Assembly (NCBI GenBank): GCA_963662155.1
Contig: OY759274.1
Span: 37,370,965-37,434,964, forward strand
Direction of reading: 5' to 3'
Length of the DNA: 64,000 bases
DNA from: Lamellibrachia columna
Taxonomy: Eukaryota; Annelida; Polychaeta; Sabellida; Siboglinidae
The translations under genes and the position numbers were made by a program. The notes beneath the pieces were generated by a model that was given only the letters and a program-made list of their open reading frames with translations, was not told the DNA's origin and did not search any database. How positions within the stretch are numbered: the first letter of the stretch is position 1; the number at the start of each line of letters is the position of its first letter. Positions 33,483 through 47,026 of this stretch are shown piece after piece.

Positions 33483-34682
33483 TTTCCGCCGGCGTCTGGC
33501 GGGTGATAAGGAAGTTGGAAATGATGCACTTATGATACAATCGGTCGAATCTCTCTACGAACCCAACTACTACCAGCGAGACACGTTTCACGAGCCAATA
33601 TCAACAGACTAGTCGACTAATGTCTTCGCGTAGACAACAGACGCGCCCTGAAGGTGTAGTATTGTTCTCGTACGGCGTGGTGATAACGCGACATTGACAC
33701 CGAGAAATGTGTCGCGGCAGGCTCGTCGTCGTGTGTCAACAGATGGATTTGGTTTTCACACGAACATGAACGTGCACGCGAGCGTGTGTCCGTATAATGT
33801 AGTTCGCTTATTACAGTAACGAGCGTAATTTGTGACAGGCTGTTTTAAATTTGGTCGCTCCTGGTGACGTCAGCCACGTGCCAACATGTTTCCAATTAGG
33901 AGACCATTTGCAATGTGCAGTTTGCCTACTGATGACTGGCTATGGTAGTTATTCTGCGCTACATTACCATATGGCACTAACTAGGAGTCGTATAACATTG
34001 TAGGCAGTTGCTTTTATCAAATAACAGAGGAGCCGACAATATTTCACTGTCTTCGCATCACGAAGCTATAAATATACGTTTGGTTACCTCCAAAAAAGTA
34101 TGACCGCAAACATTTAAAGTATGTATTCTACATGACGCCCTCATTGTGGAAGAGAGTCGCTACGACTGGATTTGTGGTTTGCACAGGTAATATCCCGAGT
34201 GATGTTCAGCTATTGAGCTTCGTAACGCCAACGTGCTCAATCAGATCTCGCAGCGCACTTAGAACAATTAACAGGCGTCAAGTTATGCATCTGGATTTAA
34301 TAACAGACAACGATGCATCAATTTCTTGTACGCCAATAATTAACACGCCTACCTGCATGCCTGACTGCCTGCCTGCCTGTCTTCTTGCCACACACACGCG
34401 CGCATGCACAACATTAAACCACGAACGCCGGAACACGTGCATGCATGTAATCGAGAAAGCGGTTAGACCATAATATGAATGGATGCATATCCTGGATTAC
34501 ATGGGCCGCTCTTGGGATCGTGGACGACAGTAACAGAAATCCTGTTTGGCGATTTATCCTTTCTGGATTGCGTGTGTAAAAGCAAACAATGTCCCACCAG
34601 TCCACGAGTAACTATTATTAGGTGTACACATACAAACAATACCCGTATAACCTCAATGAAACGCGAATTTCACAAAACTTAC

Positions 34683-34736
34683 CGCCCATTGTGTTTGAAC
34701 GCAAATCCACAAAATAAGCACGGATATTGCCCTCAT
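34683..34736 (-). CDS. Candidate signal-peptide first exon
   Basis: Reads MRAISVLILWICVQTQWA on the minus strand, then a strong donor GCG|GTAAGT in phase 0. The peptide has the n-region, hydrophobic core and polar end of a signal sequence, and it lies in CpG-rich DNA. No downstream exon was found that continues it in phase; M6 proteins lack signal peptides, so if real it belongs to another gene. Confidence 0.25.
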
Positions 34737-35634
34737 TCGTAGCGACGCCCGTCTTCGGAAGGTCGCGAACACGTCCGTGCTGCTCGGGCCGGTGGTTGGA
34801 CTTGCTACGTCAGAGCATTGGTGACTGCAGGCGCCGCCGAGACATCGCGGCAACACCTTCGCCTGTCACGACGCAGCGGTCCCGCGACGCCATATTAAAT
34901 ATCATAACGAATGGCGTTGTTCGTCGGACGAGTCCATCTTGACGTACTGGTGGAGGCATGGAAATGTTGCGATGAATTTGGCAACGCTCATATACGTATA
35001 GGGCCTACATAATATACTTAGATATAATTCATGAGTGGGGTGGGGGTAATTATATTGGACGATGTCTAAAAAGTAACCCCTTCCCCTCTAACATATCCGC
35101 AGTCAAACCAGATGGCACACAACCCAACCACACACACACATTGACGACAATAATATCGATTATTCAGCACGATACTCCAAGGCAATATATAAAGGCGTTC
35201 GTCGAGTATATGTGATGCTTATTTTAACACCGACACCTACGCCTACATAAATATTTTTTTTATTAATTCGCTGAAAGAACATTGGCGTGATGCTTATGGG
35301 GAAGTGTTCGCTGTTATCTTCGTAGAACGTTTCAGTTGTGTGTAGCATCCAGACGTGAATCTGGGAACGTTAGGTCATCCATAATATTTCTTTGTCTTTT
35401 GTTGAAAAATAGCATGGGTAAATGTATGTTCGCACACAGCGCTGCATCAGGTCCTTGGGACCTTCCAAGCTTGATACTGCACCACTGGCAGACATGTTCA
35501 CTTATCTGGGAAGCATTCAACCACGCTGCAATTACTGCACGAAAACGTTCATATGTATCCACTACTGTCAATAGCCAGGTACCCATTTGCATAGCTCAGT
35601 GATGTGATGCAACGTGGAGTGAACGAAATTGCCC

Positions 35635-35718
35635 AAGTTTCGAAACGAAAGCAATAGGATTCGAACCCCGAGCATCCTGATTGAGAGTCCGGCTTTCACT
35701 TTCACTACTGTGCTACTT
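35635..35718 (-). mobile_element. tRNA-like SINE head
   Basis: Minus strand shows AAGTAGCACAGTAGTGAAAG (A-box-like), an anticodon arm CCGGACTCTCAATCAGG (CTC anticodon, four of five stem pairs) and a B box GGGTTCGAATCCT. Stem decay points to a tRNA-derived SINE. Confidence 0.45.
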
Positions 35719-35855
35719 CACCGCATGCATAGTGAAATACTCATAATTAATAAATATGTACAATTTCACGGATACATTTTCAAGATGATCTCATGTACGG
35801 CAAAATATTCCTCTACACACCAATTCATAAGTAATTCACGCTTAGCAACTATATA

Positions 35856-35920
35856 CATGCATACATACATACATACATACATACATACATACATACATAC
35901 ATACATACATACATACATAC
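35856..35920. repeat. (CATA)n microsatellite
   Basis: About 16 uninterrupted CATA units; open frames on both strands (HTYI, YVCM) are artefacts. Confidence 0.95.
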
Positions 35921-37749
35921 CATATACTTCTAATGGATTCACTAATGCCATCACTCATATGACTGCAAACAAACACAATAATAACACAAGACAACCAACG
36001 CATTGGTTTTCCTTCTATTTTAGTTATCAGAAATTGTTTAAATGAAAGACAAAAAGGCACCGCCTGCAATTAGCAAGTTTTCTTAACCTTTGCTATTTGT
36101 AGATGAGAAAGAAACATTACAATTGTGTATGTGTATAACTTCCTAAGTTGGATAGAGTTTCGGTACGGTTGGTGGTAAAACGCGAAATACCAACAATGTC
36201 CGACATTTAAAACGATAGTTGGAGACAGCGTTTAAGCCAGAGAAGGAATATGCATGCCAACCTCAAAAAAACTGTTACGGTTGACTTGCTAAGTGTCTAA
36301 ACAGAGAAAGTTATTTACCCCCCGACCCTGGCTGCTGACGAGAAAACACACCGACCTAAAAAATTCCGTTTTCGTTGAAGTTCGAAAGAATTCTGCCGGG
36401 GATCTTTTCCGTCAAACGCTTTGCCCGAGTCCTTTCAATTGCTTAATTCCTAATTCATCCACCCTGCTTATCTTATCTTTTCTTGTCTTATCTGATTTTA
36501 TCTCCTACTCTCATACCCTAGTTACATGGATTCTTTGTAGGCCTATGTACAAGTAAAACATAAATTCATTGAGACATCTGTAAAAGCTAGGCTAGTAGTT
36601 TCTCACGTAGGGCCGCTGGTTATACGGAACTGGACTTGTTTAGAACTACGAACATTGAGGTTCACGTCTGTGAATCCGTCAGTCGGTGAACCCGTTTCTG
36701 GACTCAATGAATTAATCTCCCATGCATATCAGTAGGGTAACCTGGGCTCATCCACACTAAAGTGTCAGAAAGTTTGACACGGAGGAACATTTAGATGTTC
36801 AATAAAACCCAAGCAAATAATATTATGACATTTTTAAAGAATCATGACTGTATTTTCCGAAAACACAATGGGGAAGATAGAATTTCACCTACTAAAACTA
36901 AACAAAATAAAAAATCACAGGAATGTAGGGCCTACAACTGTGACGGTCGTGGTTTTTACATCTGATAGTGCACCGTATCTCAATAGAACAAATACTTAAA
37001 GAATATATAACTAGTGTTTTGCTATCTACATAAAGCTACGAAATACAATTTGAAGAAACCGTCAACTTTTTGAACTCATATAAGGAATGATGGAGTATAT
37101 TGTAGAGTGTGGCGGCGGTGATGTTGACCATTATGCAGAAACTGTTTACCCCAAGTGCAGCATGTACCTCAAAAACTACTAAATTAATTAGAAAGGTTTA
37201 ACAGCACTTGCTGACACAGTGTAAGTAGATAACAACATTAGCAATGTCTTAGTGCACACTTTTGTACGCCATCATGTGCTCCGATCCAGCCCTTCGGCAT
37301 CGACCTAAAATTATAATAGTTAAGGGAAGCGGTCGTGATTCTTTGACGGAAAAGGACGCGGATATATTATTGTAAGACGAAACTGATTTGTGCGCATGCG
37401 TCGGAAGCGATAGCAGTTCAGAAAACAGCGCGGTATTTTTCTTGCAAATTATAGTCTTACAACGAAATTCTGGTGTTATGATAACTAACACACGGAGATA
37501 AAACCCACCTGATCATATCACAGCAAACCTATACCGAAATAAGAAACAAAAAACGTAGATTTTCGTCTGTAAAGGCATTGAATGTTTGGCGCCGAGTCCG
37601 TAACAACGGGCGCGCCTAGCAACCCAAGTAAGGTTAGAGGTCACCGTGGGCCTGAGAGTAATTTAAATATTTATAACTGAACAGTTAATTACGGGGAGTA
37701 ACAAGTCTCAATGAAACAAGTGACAGCGTCTATGAGGTAAGCAAATAAC

Positions 37750-38874
37750 TGTTCTACTATGGCCCCAGTGAAGGAAAAAGTAAGTCTAGACCTTCATCAC
37801 AAAGTTCAACGTCAACGAAGCCAAAAAATTCGATCAGTGAGACACAGCTGTTATGCGACACATGTTCAGAACATATTGATAAAATGCTACAATGTGAACG
37901 ATGTGCAAAATGGATTTGCCTCGTTTGTGCAAATATATCAGAAGCGAAGTTCAACTTATTGAAGGATGACGATATGAACTGGGTCTGCATCACATGCCGG
38001 GGTCCTGCTATACAAGCAGCCCAAACAGACAAGCTTATTGAAGATAGATGTAAACACTACATGCCGGGGTCCTGCTATACAAGCAGCCCAAACAGACAAG
38101 CTTATTGAAGATAGATGTAAGCACTACATGACGAAGGCAATGGAAGAAATCAAGAAAGTGAGGAGTGAGTTGAAAGGAGATATAAAATCTGTCAACACCA
38201 GAGTCAATAAGCTGACATAATATGTTACTGATCTCAAGAGACTGAAAGATGACATATCCACGATAAAAGACCTGCGAGAAGATCTGACTAGTCTAACGGA
38301 AACACTAGGAGGGCCAAATTCAAACTCTAACGATGTCCAGGAATTGAGGAAACAACTTTCAATGATGGAGTCTGAACTAGAGCTTAACAAAGAGGAAACC
38401 TCAAGAGAAATAACACAGAGAGACATATGCAAAACCAACATCATTGCTTTCAACCTGAAAGTAAATCCAGATGATCCAGACAACAGGAAGTAACACGACC
38501 AAGAAAGCGTTCAACAGCTGTGTCGAAAATTTAAACTGGACGACGTAAAAGTGGTTGCAGTGACACGGCTGCAAACAAGCACGAACAGCGAGTCAACAGA
38601 TATAGAGAAACCCAAACCACTAAGAATCAAAGTGAAAACTGAGCAAATGAGGACACTGATCCTGAGTAAGGCAAGACTGCTAGCTAAGTCAGAAAACAAG
38701 AAATTCCAGAGTATATTCCTAAAACGCGATGCCACCCCTTTACAGAGGGCAGAAATGCAACGCAACAGAGAAAACCGCAAAAGGAAGGAGGGAGAGCCAC
38801 AAAAGGAAGGAGGAAAACCCACAGCAAGGAAAGAGGGAGACCCACAACAAGGTCAGCCTGTCAAGAAAGAGTAA
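37750..38874 (+). pseudogene. CR1-like LINE ORF1 with PHD-type zinc finger
   Basis: Starts MAPVKEK at 37759, then a frameshift leads to LLCDTCSEH…QCERCAKWICLVC…WVCITC (about 37845-37998), the PHD-like zinc finger typical of ORF1 in many CR1 elements. A coiled-coil-like Lys/Glu region follows (38120-38420) and a basic C-terminus (38551-38874). A 67-bp tandem duplication (37994-38127) and other shifts break the frame. ORF1 proteins bind the element's RNA. Confidence 0.75.
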
Positions 38875-38939
38875 ACTCAATCAACAATGTAAATAGTTGT
38901 ATGAATTGTATGTACTTTAATGCTGACACGTTGTTGAAC

Positions 38940-41445
38940 AAAAGAAATTAGTTAAAGGTGATGATAGGAGAGCAAAACCCTTTGGTGATCGGAGTGAGTG
39001 AGGTGGTGCCAAAAAACTGTAAAGCACAAACGCAGGAAATAGAACTAGTCATTGAAAAATACAAGTGTTTTGAGAATTGCGCAAAGAGAGGTGTATGTAT
39101 GTACACATATGAGTCTCTTGGGGCCACTGAAGGCAGAGAAATGACCGGCACAAACGAAGATGAGAGCGTATGGTGCGAAGCCAAACTGATGAAAAATGAC
39201 AAATTACTGAGCGGCTGCATTTATAGATCACCAAACAGTAATGTCACAAATGATGCAAAGATAAATGATACACTGAAAAAAGCAAACAATCTAGGTTTCT
39301 CCCATGTACTGATATTTGGTGACCTGAACCATCCAAGCCTCAATTGGCGTGAGAACACTTCACCACCTGATGGCAACCACCCAAGCACCATCTTCATGGA
39401 AGCTGTCAGGGAATCCTTCCTGACCCAGCATGTGACTGAGCCCACTCACTATGGAGGAGACAACACACAAAACACACTCGATCTGATATTCACCAATCGA
39501 GAAACTCAAGTACCTGGCACCAATAGGAAGGAGCCACCATTCACTACTGAATTTCAACTTTTGTTGCTACACCAAGTCCACCAAATCTAGGGTTGACAAA
39601 TACATATATGTCAAAGGAAATTACACAGAAATGATGACCTCTAAGAACTGGAATGAAGATTTTAGAGATAAATCAACAGAGCAATGCTGGGTAATCCTTG
39701 AGGAATCCACAAGGAATGCATCCAACAAACATATACCAAAATGCACAATGGGAAGTAAAGCAAGAAAAGCCAAACCACTTTGGACAATACCAAGGCCATA
39801 ACGGCAGTTAAGAGAAAGTCTGAGGCATATATGCTATACCGTGAGACCAGAAATGAACAGCACTCTATTGAATATAGAAGAGCATCAAACAGAGTCAAGA
39901 CAGAGGTGAGAAAGGCAGTCCGAGATTTCGAAAGACAGATAGCCAGGGAAGCTAAGGCCAATGCCAACGCTTTCTACAAGTAAGCCAAGTCAAAGATGAA
40001 GACTTATTGAGCAGTGGCAGATCTTGAGCGTCTGGATAGAACAATGACTGAGACGGATGTTGACAAAGCCGAAGTACTCAATACTTTTTTCACGTGTCTT
40101 CACCCTAGAAAGCCTTGAGAACATCCCCACATTTGAGAATAGACTGCACAACACAGTGCTGACTGACCACAAACGAGGAAGTCGAGAAGATTTTGAAGAC
40201 ACTAAAGACTATAAAACCACCAGGACCGGATGGGCTCCATCCACGTCTTCTGGTTGAATTGACTGATGAGCTAGTAGAACCTTTCCAAAAACTATTCACC
40301 AAATCACTTGCTGAGGGGACTTTACCATAGAACTGGACAGAGGTAAACATCACCCCAATATTTAAGAAGGGCCAGAAACACTTGCCATGAAACTACCGCC
40401 CTGTGAGTCTCACTTCTGTAGCCTGCAAGATGATGGAGAAGTTAGTTAGAAACAAAGTGATGGGGCACATGACAAGAAACAACCTACTGTCAAGTATTCA
40501 GCATGGCTTCGTGCATGGACGCTCATGCACTCCACAGCTACTTGAGGTCCTTGATAAATGGACGAAAGCCATAAAGCAGGGAGATAGTGTGGATATAATG
40601 TACCTTGATTTCGACATTCGACACGGTCCCACACCAGCGGCTGTTAGTTAAGTTGGCAGGATACGGGATAGGCGGCAAGGTGTTGCAATGGATTGCAGCC
40701 TTCCTGGAGGGACGACGCCAACGTGTTCTCGTCAATGGTAATAATTCATCATCGTCTCCCGTCACGAGCGGCATTCCATTGATGACAAGCCTGATGTGGT
40801 TGACTCACCTATTCACATGTTCGCTGATGATACCAAGATATTCCGACAAATGACTGCTCAATCTGACCAAGTAACATTACAGAAAGACCTAAGACAACTA
40901 GAAGCATGGACTAAAAGGTGGCAGCTTCGTTTCAATGAGGAGAAATGCAAAGTTATGCATCTGGGACAATACAACCACCACTACGACTATACTATAACCA
41001 GTGGTGGAAAAGATACCACCATGGGGGAGACCACAAATGAGAGAGACTTGGGGTTGCAAATAGACCGTGATTTAAAGTTTGATCAACAAGTGGAGATGAT
41101 AGCAAACAAAGCCATAAGAAGATCATTTACATACCTGGCTGGACCAACCATGAAAAAACTATACACGAGCCTGGTCAGACCTATTCTAGAATATGGCAAT
41201 GTAGTCTGGGCCCCAACACTCAAGAGAGACCAACAGATGATTGAGAACATTCAGCGACGTCCCAAAACTGAAGAACCTGGAATATGGTGACAGGCTCAGG
41301 GCGCTTAAGCTCCCAAGCCTCTACTATAGAAGAGCAAGAGGAGACATGATTGAAACGTACAAATATCTCCATGGAATCTATAAAGTTGATAGAATGCCAC
41401 TTGAGCTGGACAACAATACGGTAATTACTTCAGGCAGAGGGTAGT
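38940..41445 (+). pseudogene. CR1-like LINE ORF2 (endonuclease, reverse transcriptase)
   Basis: Endonuclease at 38958-39590 (GVSEVVP, GCIYRSPNSN, IFGDLNHPSLNW, TLDLIFTNRE). Reverse transcriptase from about 40330: NYRPVSLTSVACKMMEK, IQHGFVHGRSC, MYLDFD, then in a shifted frame FDTVPHQRLL. A deletion after VTSGIP removes the QGSVLGP…INDL block, after which MFADDTKIF (catalytic YADD-type box) and the C-terminal domain (LVRPILEYGNVVW, RLRALKLPSLYYRR) are intact. About six frame breaks. The element is nearly full length with ORF1 at 37750. Confidence 0.85.
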
Positions 41446-41632
41446 AAACCGGTGGAACACCCTCACAGAGATTGTAGTTTCAGCGCCCTCATTAAATATT
41501 ATCAAATCACTGGACAGATTCTGGTGCGCTTACAGTTTTGAACAAAATGACAACTTTCCACCCATGTGCGCACAAACAATTGTCAAGACCAGCTAAAAGG
41601 CTACTAGCCTAGAAGAGATCAAGAGGATGTAC

Positions 41633-41668
41633 GTAAGTATGTATGTATGTATGTATGTATGTATGTAT
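41633..41668 (+). repeat. (GTAT)n tail of the CR1-like element
   Basis: Eight or so GTAT units mark the 3' end of the LINE at 37750-41668, as is usual for CR1-type elements that end in a short microsatellite rather than poly(A). Confidence 0.75.
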
Positions 41669-44600
41669 ATAAGGGCTATGACTCACGGAATGATAGCAGC
41701 TTTTTTATAGCATTTTTGTATTCAGGCCCGTCCTCGGTATTTTGAAAAGGATGGTTCGACCGTACACAATCAAAAGAGGATTTCTTTGATGATTCGTTCG
41801 AAAAATTCGATCACCACTCGAAGGACGGGCATGTGTTTGGAAAGCACCCCTTTTCACGATTCGGATTCGCCCATTAATGATTTCACGCATGTTTTTCAAC
41901 ACAACTTGGGCCTTAATTGCAGTTTTGTGACTGTGGTGTAATTGGGTTAGTTGAACTTAGGGAGATTTGAAGTACAATGTAGACCTGTGTATGATATAAA
42001 GTTCAACATTTATTAACACTTCTAGCACCAACGGAATGAAACGCATTAGAACTCTTGACCTAAGCCAAGGTCAGTAGTGATGTTGACGCACGGACTAAGT
42101 GACACTGTAACTGGTCAGTGTTTGCACAAAATGTGGCACAAGCCAGACGTACAACGTCAACATCGACGACGCTTCTCGGGCCCGCAACTTCCAAGTATAC
42201 ATATACATTGAACTATCTTTGTTGGTTCTCGCAGTCAATAGTTGCGTTGTAATCGTTGCGAGTTCACATCGTTCCCTAAAACACATCTACTGACTAGTAA
42301 TGCCATCTGGCGAATGGCTGTTTTGTATTATCCAACAGATGGCGGTGTTGGTTATTTACAACCAATGAAAAATTAGTATCTAGTTACTGCATCTCTAATG
42401 ATAGCCTCGGTTACCTATGAACCTAATTTTTCGACTAGCCAATAATATCCATCGTTACAAAATATTGTCGCACTGCAAAGAATCAGGTAAATGTAATAGC
42501 GCGCCAAAATTCACCGACCGTACGCAAGAAGCTGTGTGTGCAATAATAAAATAAACTATGACGAAATCAAAGAATGTTATAGTAAATTAATCGTACTCAT
42601 ATCCTTAATTAGCTAAGAATGTAACTCGGATGCACAGAAAATGTGGCTCCAATGTGGCGGACTTTGATCAAGCGGAATTCGATCAAAACTGATGGTGAGT
42701 GTATCCCGTCTTACCGTTTAGGTAGACTAAGCACTCTAGTCTAGCCTAGGTTTTGTACATAACCATAGGCATAGCGTAGGCATAGCTTGCATTGCCACAG
42801 GCATAGCCATGGCATAGGGGGCCTAAAGGTCAATGGTCATTGCCGTTTTTACAAAAAAATATGAAGAAACATTTGCGCAAGGAATCAATATTAATTGAAA
42901 ACTTGCTTGCAGCTTGGCTAAGTCTGAGTAAGTCTAAGCCTCTATGGCTATGGATCTAAGACTAAGTCTAAGGAGCTGTTTTAATTAAGTGTTTAGGGTC
43001 TATGAAATAACTGTACAACATTTCAAATTTGTTCAGAAATTTGGAAGCAGTAGAAGGACATCATTAAAATTTTAATAGCTTTGTCATGGAAGTCACCTTG
43101 GAATGGAAAGTAGAGTTAGTGAATCTCTTGCCAAAACGTTTCTTAAGAGTATTGTGAAAACGTCATATTCTATTAAGCAGCTCGAATTTGATGCAAGCCA
43201 GTATAAGGCAAATTCCGGCGCTAGCCTTGCTTTGAGAAAGGTATCTTTCCATTGTTCTATTTAGTTCACCGAAGCCAACTTTTCTAACAATTTGTTTGTA
43301 CTCGATAGATGAAATAACTGCCACTGTCACTGGTAGTTGTTTCGAATATAGATCTCGTGCAAAAGTATCTTCAGATTTTTTGAAAACAGCATACTATATT
43401 ACGTAAGGCAAAAACCACACCAACCAGTAAACCTGTTATGTGCGTACTGATTTTGTGCAGTGCCGCCAGTGTCAGTGGCAGTGCCAGTTTAGTAAATTGA
43501 TGAAATAACTATACTAAAGGAAGAGGATGTTCTGCATTTGTAACTGCTAAAATACTACCATCGGTACTACAATGCAAATCTCTGAGTTTTTCCTGAACCT
43601 ATGTTTAATAGAAAATGCTGAGGTGCATGCGCATCGTACGAGAAATTGTCATAATATCCACATTGAAAAGCACGTTCGGAACTTACTCGGAAGTCACACA
43701 GGTTTGGCATAGCTCATATATTAAATAGCACCCCTATCCCGGTTCAAACTCATTTGTTTTGTGGTTTCATCACTTATACAAAACAATATATGCTGTCAAA
43801 ATACAGTGCAGTCTGTAATATTGCAAACTGTTACATTTGTAACTCTTAATCTCAATGACTGCCTGTTTTTGTCATTGTATTAGCTTCCATAGCTTACAGT
43901 TTTTTATGTACATTTAGACGTTTTTAATTGCTGTATATACGCATATAGGTTTATATGTTTTTATTGATATGTATGTACTTCTATCTATATAACACGCATA
44001 TAAATTGACTTTTAATTAAATAATTTTTTTTTAAAAAACATTCTTTTTGTCTTGACAATAACCATTCTTCTATATATAGGAAAGTGTATGTAACTACATG
44101 TATGTATATTATGTGTTTTATTATATAGCTATGTATTTATATATTATATATGTTTAAGTACATACTCATATTTTTTACATGTCTACATGAATAATTCGAT
44201 AAAATATTTAATTTGTGGTGGCCTCATGTTAGTGACCAGACTGGTCTTAGTGGCGGTCTCCCTGACCAACATATTTGCTTAATATATTTATTTTGTTTTT
44301 CCGCTGTCAACTTTAATTCCTGATTTGCATTCGATATTATTTTACATGTGTTTTTGGTCAAAATAAGTGCATCTCTCTCCCTCTCTCGTATTTTCGATAA
44401 ACTCGTTTTTTTATTTGACAACTTTATTCGTCTTGCTCTTAGACTTGGACTGCACACTGGAGAGCCCTGGAATGAAACAGACAAAGGTAAAAGAAAAACG
44501 GAAATACCTGGGTATTTATTTATTTTAATATATTTATAAAGGGTAGTATTTTCAAATTGTTATATTCTTGGTACTTTCTCATGCTTACTGGTTGTATGTT

Positions 44601-45414
44601 TTTGTCCATAAAATCGAACACAACATTAGTGTGCTTGTCTTGGTGATGTGTCATAGAGCTCTGAGATCTTGTTGGTGGAGTGGTTAGCACATCCAATTTT
44701 TGATTTTACAGTTCAGTTACAGTTAAAACCCTGGCCACAGTTTAAAAGTTCAAGATGTGTAAACATCGCTCTATCCGTTGTAATGCACAGATGATCATTT
44801 TAATATCAGTCCTATCTGACTCTCAGGAGATGAACTCAGGGCCATTCTATTTTTAAATGCAGAGGCATAGAGCCTGAAAATAATATAAGAAATATATAAT
44901 ATATATATAAATATAATTCGTTGGTGGGGTGTCACTCTAATTCCAAATTCATTGATGGAGTACAGATAATTTTTAATTCGGTGGTGGGGGAAATCATTTT
45001 GGCTTCTGATGATATATGCATACAGTATGCATCAGTATAGTGTAATGTGAACGCTACTAATACAGGTCCACCTACACATTTTTTAATGGAATAGCCCTCA
45101 CCAAAACGCTCACTGCATGAGTGCGATATCTTATGGCTTGCCATTATCTTGTTGTGGCATATAAGAAATACATTTTTAAAATCTCAAATCTTAACTTCAA
45201 CTGTTTTACAAAAGCAAAATCTTCAAATGTTTTCTTGAGATTAGCCTTAGAATGTATTCTCAATATTTGTAGATAGCAACACATTCATGTTCACATACAA
45301 TGACGGTTGTGTTAAAAGTATCTTTTTTTTATCTCAGCAGTGTGAGGATAAAGCCTTGGTCACATGAAGAGAAGTCAACAGTAGAGGAAAACAGATTCAT
45401 CACAATGATGAAAG

Positions 45415-45502
45415 TGTAAGGAGAGAAAGTGCAAGGAGAGAAAGTGCAAGGAGAGAAAGTGCAAGGAGAGAAAGTGCAAGGAGAGAAAGTGCAAGGAGAG
45501 AA
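45415..45502. repeat. 15-bp minisatellite, about 6 copies
   Basis: GGAGAGAAAGTGCAA repeats exactly; on the minus strand it reads as a CTFSP repeat, an artefact of the 15-bp period. Confidence 0.95.
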
Positions 45503-46297
45503 AGCTGGAATCAACATTGCAGTGTCTATCTTGGGAGGCAGTCAAATATTATGTATACAATTGTACTCAGGTGAAGAAAAAATAAGAAAGTGAATAATAT
45601 TTGTAGAAGGCCGCAAAAGAGACAATATGAAGACCTATATATTCCTCTTATAGTGTGTGTTAGGTGTGTATCCAAGTCTGCAAGTCATGCAGTGCATAAA
45701 CATGTATGTATTTTGGAACCATTTTTATTAATGACTGTTGTGTGCATCATTTGTGCTATGGTGATTCATTTTCTACCAAGAGTTGAGTTCATAGATTGTA
45801 TCAAAATAAATAAATAAAGTTCATTTCTGTGTGGCTCACACATAACAAAATGGTTGATGGGCAAGGAATAAATATTATGAATCTGTTAACAAAACTGTCA
45901 ATCTTGTGTATAGGAAGTAGATGGATACACATGAAGGTTATACACAACGTAACAATGTTGATTTCATGCAGCAGTAACAATTAAGATATATAGCCTGGGA
46001 TAAAGCATATTCAAGCACCAAGTGATTTGACAACCATGCAATTGCTATCTACATTCTTTATTCTTGTATGAGATCGCACCTCTGATGTTTCTAGGTTGAT
46101 GTATATGTGTACCCACATTCAAACGTACAGTAAACATAATTTTTCTATCAAAAGCACACCATATGAAATCAGTCAAGGAAGTCTTCGGTAAGGAGCATGT
46201 GTGGTTTCTCCGTTGCAAGTGTGTATGGGAAGTCGGCAGTTGGGGAGTGGCTGCAGGGATCCTCGTTCCCAAGTGTCTCTGGTGAAGTAACCATACT

Positions 46298-46417
46298 TTA
46301 AAATTCCATTAAAATATGTAAAACATCTGCTGTGCCTCGTTTCATCAGAGATAAGGAAACACCGCGCGCACAGAAGACAGAGATAAGAAAAGCCATCAAT
46401 CTTACAACAGGATCCAT
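46298..46417 (-). CDS. Candidate 39-aa secreted peptide or 5' exon
   Basis: From the ATG at 46417 the frame reads MDPVVRLMAFLISVFCARGV, a plausible signal peptide, then a dibasic KR and 12 residues (GTADVLHILMEF) to a stop. The frame is open further upstream (to 46588), which weakens the start choice. It could be a small peptide precursor or chance; no homologue is recognised. Confidence 0.2.
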   Translation of the reverse strand: MDPVVRLMAFLISVFCARGVSLSLMKRGTADVLHILMEF

Positions 46418-46764
46418 TTTCAAAATGCGTTTCACTAAGATTCTCATGAATCCATTGATATTGGTTGAACATGTCCCATCGACCATTTGATATACACTGT
46501 TGACTTTTCTGCTCACTGGGTAAAGAGCGACAGTACCGCAATCACAGAGGACATTATTTCTATGACACACCGACGAAAGTGTTGGCAAGTGTTGACACTT
46601 TTCAAATGATCGCAGAGAGTGCCAATGACTAATCGAGATTATAACATCGAATAGAGCAATATGATTGTTAGATGTGTGTACTGTGCATACTAGATACAGC
46701 TCAATTACAGTTTGAATTGCCCATAATTTAATAGCAAATGTTTCCCAGACAACCTATATATATA

Positions 46765-46853
46765 TTTAATATAGTATAATATATATACATACATATATAT
46801 GTATACATACGCATACATATATATATATATATATATATATTGTGTGTGTGTGT
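46765..46853. repeat. (TA)n/(TG)n compound microsatellite
   Basis: ATACATA, TATATATA and TGTGTGTG runs just before the CR1 element. Confidence 0.9.
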
Positions 46854-47026
46854 GTTGTAAAGAAGGGAATAAATAAAAATTGGGAACTGTCTCTAGAAAA
46901 AAATGCACAACAATGTTAAATGCCATTGTTCGAACAATATATGTCCAAACGAATTACACGTTTTCTATGATTTTAACAAGATTAACAAGTTCCAGATGGC
47001 AAGTGGACAAGAAAGCCATTGGTTTG

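Larger units (their letters stand above)
31780..37740. other. Large region without confirmed genes
   Basis: No protein-coding frame with recognisable motifs. Present are (CA)n at 33417-33482, CTGC-rich words near 34356-34380, a CpG-rich interval around 34700-34910 that could be a promoter (possibly of the M6 gene, which runs away from it), a candidate signal-peptide exon at 34683-34736, a SINE at 35635-35718 and a CATA microsatellite at 35856-35920. The rest looks like intron or intergenic DNA. Confidence 0.45.
41670..46970. other. AT-rich region, no confirmed genes
   Basis: Contains GGCATAG words near 42760-42830, TA-rich runs near 43960-44160, a SINE scrap near 44675, a 15-bp array (45415-45502), a candidate short secreted peptide (46298-46417) and TA/TG microsatellites (46765-46853). 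I see nothing else that can be supported. Confidence 0.5.

Noticed and set aside
37757..38032. Minus-strand frame over the CR1 ORF1
   Set aside because: The plus strand carries the zinc-finger motif in correct order; the minus frame has no motif.
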